Assembly: GCA_030652115.1 (NCBI GenBank)
Contig: JAUSBK010000001.1
Location: 430,254-494,253 of the forward strand
Length of the DNA stretch: 64,000 nt
Direction: 5' to 3'
From: Coriobacteriia bacterium
GTDB lineage: Bacteria > Actinomycetota > Coriobacteriia > Anaerosomatales > Anaerosomataceae
Shown here: piece after piece, positions 62,871-64,000 of the stretch
Position numbering within the stretch: position 1 is the first letter of the stretch
How the letters are laid out: each line of letters starts with the position of its first letter
Made by a program: the position numbers and the translations under genes
Notes under the pieces: generated by a model
What the model was told of the DNA's origin: nothing
What the model saw: only the letters and a program-made list of their open reading frames with translations
Databases searched by the model: none

Positions 62871-64000
62871 ATGATCACCACGTTCCGATACGCGGCTACC
62901 TGCCCCAAGGGCGTCGAGCCGCTTCTTGCGGCCGAGCTGCGCGCACTCGGTGTCGCCGAGGTGCGCGAGACGCGTGCGGCGGTGACCTTTACGGGTCCTG
63001 TTGAGGCCGGGTACCGGGCGTGCCTCTGGTCGAGGCTCGCCGCCCGGGTGCTCATCAACCTCGCCGAGTTCCCCGCGGCTACCGCAGACGAGCTGTACGC
63101 GGGAGTTGCGGCCCTTCCGTGGGAGGAGCACCTCGCTGCTGACGGGACGCTCGCGATCGACGTCGTCGGCGCGACCTCCGGGCTCACGCACACACGCTTC
63201 ACGGCGCAGAAGGCGAAGGATGCGATCGTCGACCGGCTGCGCGAACGGACCGGGAACCGGCCCTCCGTGGAGTTCGAGCGACCGGACCTGCGCGTGAATC
63301 TGCGTCTGGCGCGTGAGCGAGCGATTCTCTCGATCGACCTCTCGGGCGAACCGCTCCACGAACGCGGCTATCGCACGCCGGGCGAGCAGGCCGAGGCGCC
63401 ACTCAAGGAGAACCTGGCGGCGGCGGTGCTCGTGCGCGCCGGGTGGCCTGAAGTCGCCGCGGCCGGCGGCGCGCTCGTAGACCCGATGTGCGGCTCGGGC
63501 ACGCTTCTGGTGGAAGGCGCGCTCATGGCCGCCGACCAGGCTCCGGGGCTCCTGCGCGAGTACTGGGGATTCACGGGCTGGCTCGGCCATGACGCCGACG
63601 CGTGGCACGGGCTGCTCGACGAGGCCGACGACCGTGCCGAGGCCGGCCGCGACCGGTTGCCGGTGATCGCCGGCTTCGACGAGGACGCGAGCGCCATTGC
63701 GCTTGCGCTCGCATGCGCGAAGCGCGCGGGCTTCGGCGCCGCCATCACCGTGGAGCAGCGTGAACTCAGGTCGCTCAGGGCGCCCGCCGGCGCACGGCCG
63801 GGGCTCCTCGTGACCAACCCGCCGTACGGCGTTCGCCTCGGCGAGAGCGAGGCGCTGGTGCCCCTCTACGCCACGCTCGGCGAGCGGCTGCTCGCGGAGT
63901 TCGACGGGTGGCAGGCTGCGATCCTCACGAGTGACGAGTCGCTTGCGCGCGCGACCGGCTTGCGGAGCTCGGTGGCGCACACCCTCTACAACGGCACGAT
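62871..64000 (+). CDS. RlmL-like THUMP-domain RNA methyltransferase (C-terminus cut off by window edge)
   Basis: The frame is open from the ATG at 62871 to the edge (376 codons visible). An N-terminal ferredoxin-like/THUMP region (about 1-160, FRYAATCPKGVEPLLAAELR, with the late RPDLRVNLRLAR) leads to a Rossmann methyltransferase: VDPMCGSGTLLVEGAL for SAM binding and TNPPYGVRLGE as the NPPY catalytic motif. This is the RlmL/Trm14 layout, methylating guanine N2 in 23S rRNA or tRNA; the exact target cannot be fixed from the fragment. Confidence 0.92.
   Translation, partial: MITTFRYAATCPKGVEPLLAAELRALGVAEVRETRAAVTFTGPVEAGYRACLWSRLAARVLINLAEFPAATADELYAGVAALPWEEHLAADGTLAIDVVGATSGLTHTRFTAQKAKDAIVDRLRERTGNRPSVEFERPDLRVNLRLARERAILSIDLSGEPLHERGYRTPGEQAEAPLKENLAAAVLVRAGWPEVAAAGGALVDPMCGSGTLLVEGALMAADQAPGLLREYWGFTGWLGHDADAWHGLLDEADDRAEAGRDRLPVIAGFDEDASAIALALACAKRAGFGAAITVEQRELRSLRAPAGARPGLLVTNPPYGVRLGESEALVPLYATLGERLLAEFDGWQAAILTSDESLARATGLRSSVAHTLYNGT

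Noticed and set aside
62145-63980. 611-codon minus-strand frame opposite the RlmL-like gene
   Set aside because: The plus strand carries SAM-binding and NPPY motifs in one frame from a good start; the minus frame has no recognisable domain.

Overview
The window is about 67% GC and densely packed. GTG and TTG starts are frequent and many genes overlap by 4 nt (ATGA or GTGA). A DUF2510 domain, a CeoB/CeoC-like TrkA pair next to a KimA-like permease, NarL-type regulators and a tungsten/molybdenum aldehyde:ferredoxin oxidoreductase suggest a high-GC, probably anaerobic actinobacterium. Class Coriobacteriia is my best guess; this is inference from gene content, not a database match. I saw no rRNA, tRNA, CRISPR array or transposase.

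Layout. 1-4760: an envelope/polysaccharide block with a truncated polysaccharide deacetylase and a FemAB-like acyltransferase on the minus strand. Divergently, a secreted GHL15-like protein with three DUF5648 repeats lies behind a cyclic-di-GMP-I riboswitch. 4849-7969 and 14949-19060: two ABC ATPase plus FtsX-type permease modules. 8150-14855: a signalling block (HD-GYP protein, LuxR regulator, REC-PAS-degenerate GGDEF/EAL protein, large hybrid-input histidine kinase). 19205-24312: an alkaline phosphatase behind an 11-bp-period PHO-box-like array, SixA, and a PocR/PAS/GAF/PP2C phosphatase. 24341-30433: PEP carboxykinase, a slipin-tdh-kbl-PAP2 operon for threonine breakdown, and a DUF2510 protein. 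30635-34498: a GYD protein, a TPM-domain/PspA envelope-stress pair and a YgjP-type metallopeptidase.

34562-42414: a KimA-like potassium permease and two TrkA proteins, separated by a 4.4-kb accessory island (about 36470-41042). The island is bounded by two near-identical copies, about 125 bp each, of a structured repeat in opposite orientation. It carries a Fic protein, small membrane proteins (one intact, one frameshifted, one fragment) and an AbiEi-like/nucleotidyltransferase pair with a clear promoter and palindromic operator. This is the most plausible poorly described defence or toxin-antitoxin system here.

42525-57000: a Ca2+/cation antiporter, a second HD-GYP protein, a MarR-controlled heterodimeric ABC exporter with one degenerate ATP site, and a series of small metabolic genes ending in a DEAD-box helicase with a long structured leader. 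57211-60352: an aldehyde:ferredoxin oxidoreductase operon with two MoaD/ThiS-like proteins and a ThiF/MoeB-like E1. 60442-62722: a tandem-rhodanese lipoprotein, a HAMP sensor with a CX3CH haem-type motif but no output domain, and a small protein. The window ends inside an RlmL-like THUMP methyltransferase.

Two themes recur. Cyclic-di-GMP signalling appears as two HD-GYP proteins, a degenerate GGDEF/EAL protein and a riboswitch. Recombination scars also recur: the 3' ends of two ABC-transporter genes are duplicated as short orphan fragments (21451-21522 and 43476-43612), and the island contains duplicated and decayed copies of its own genes.
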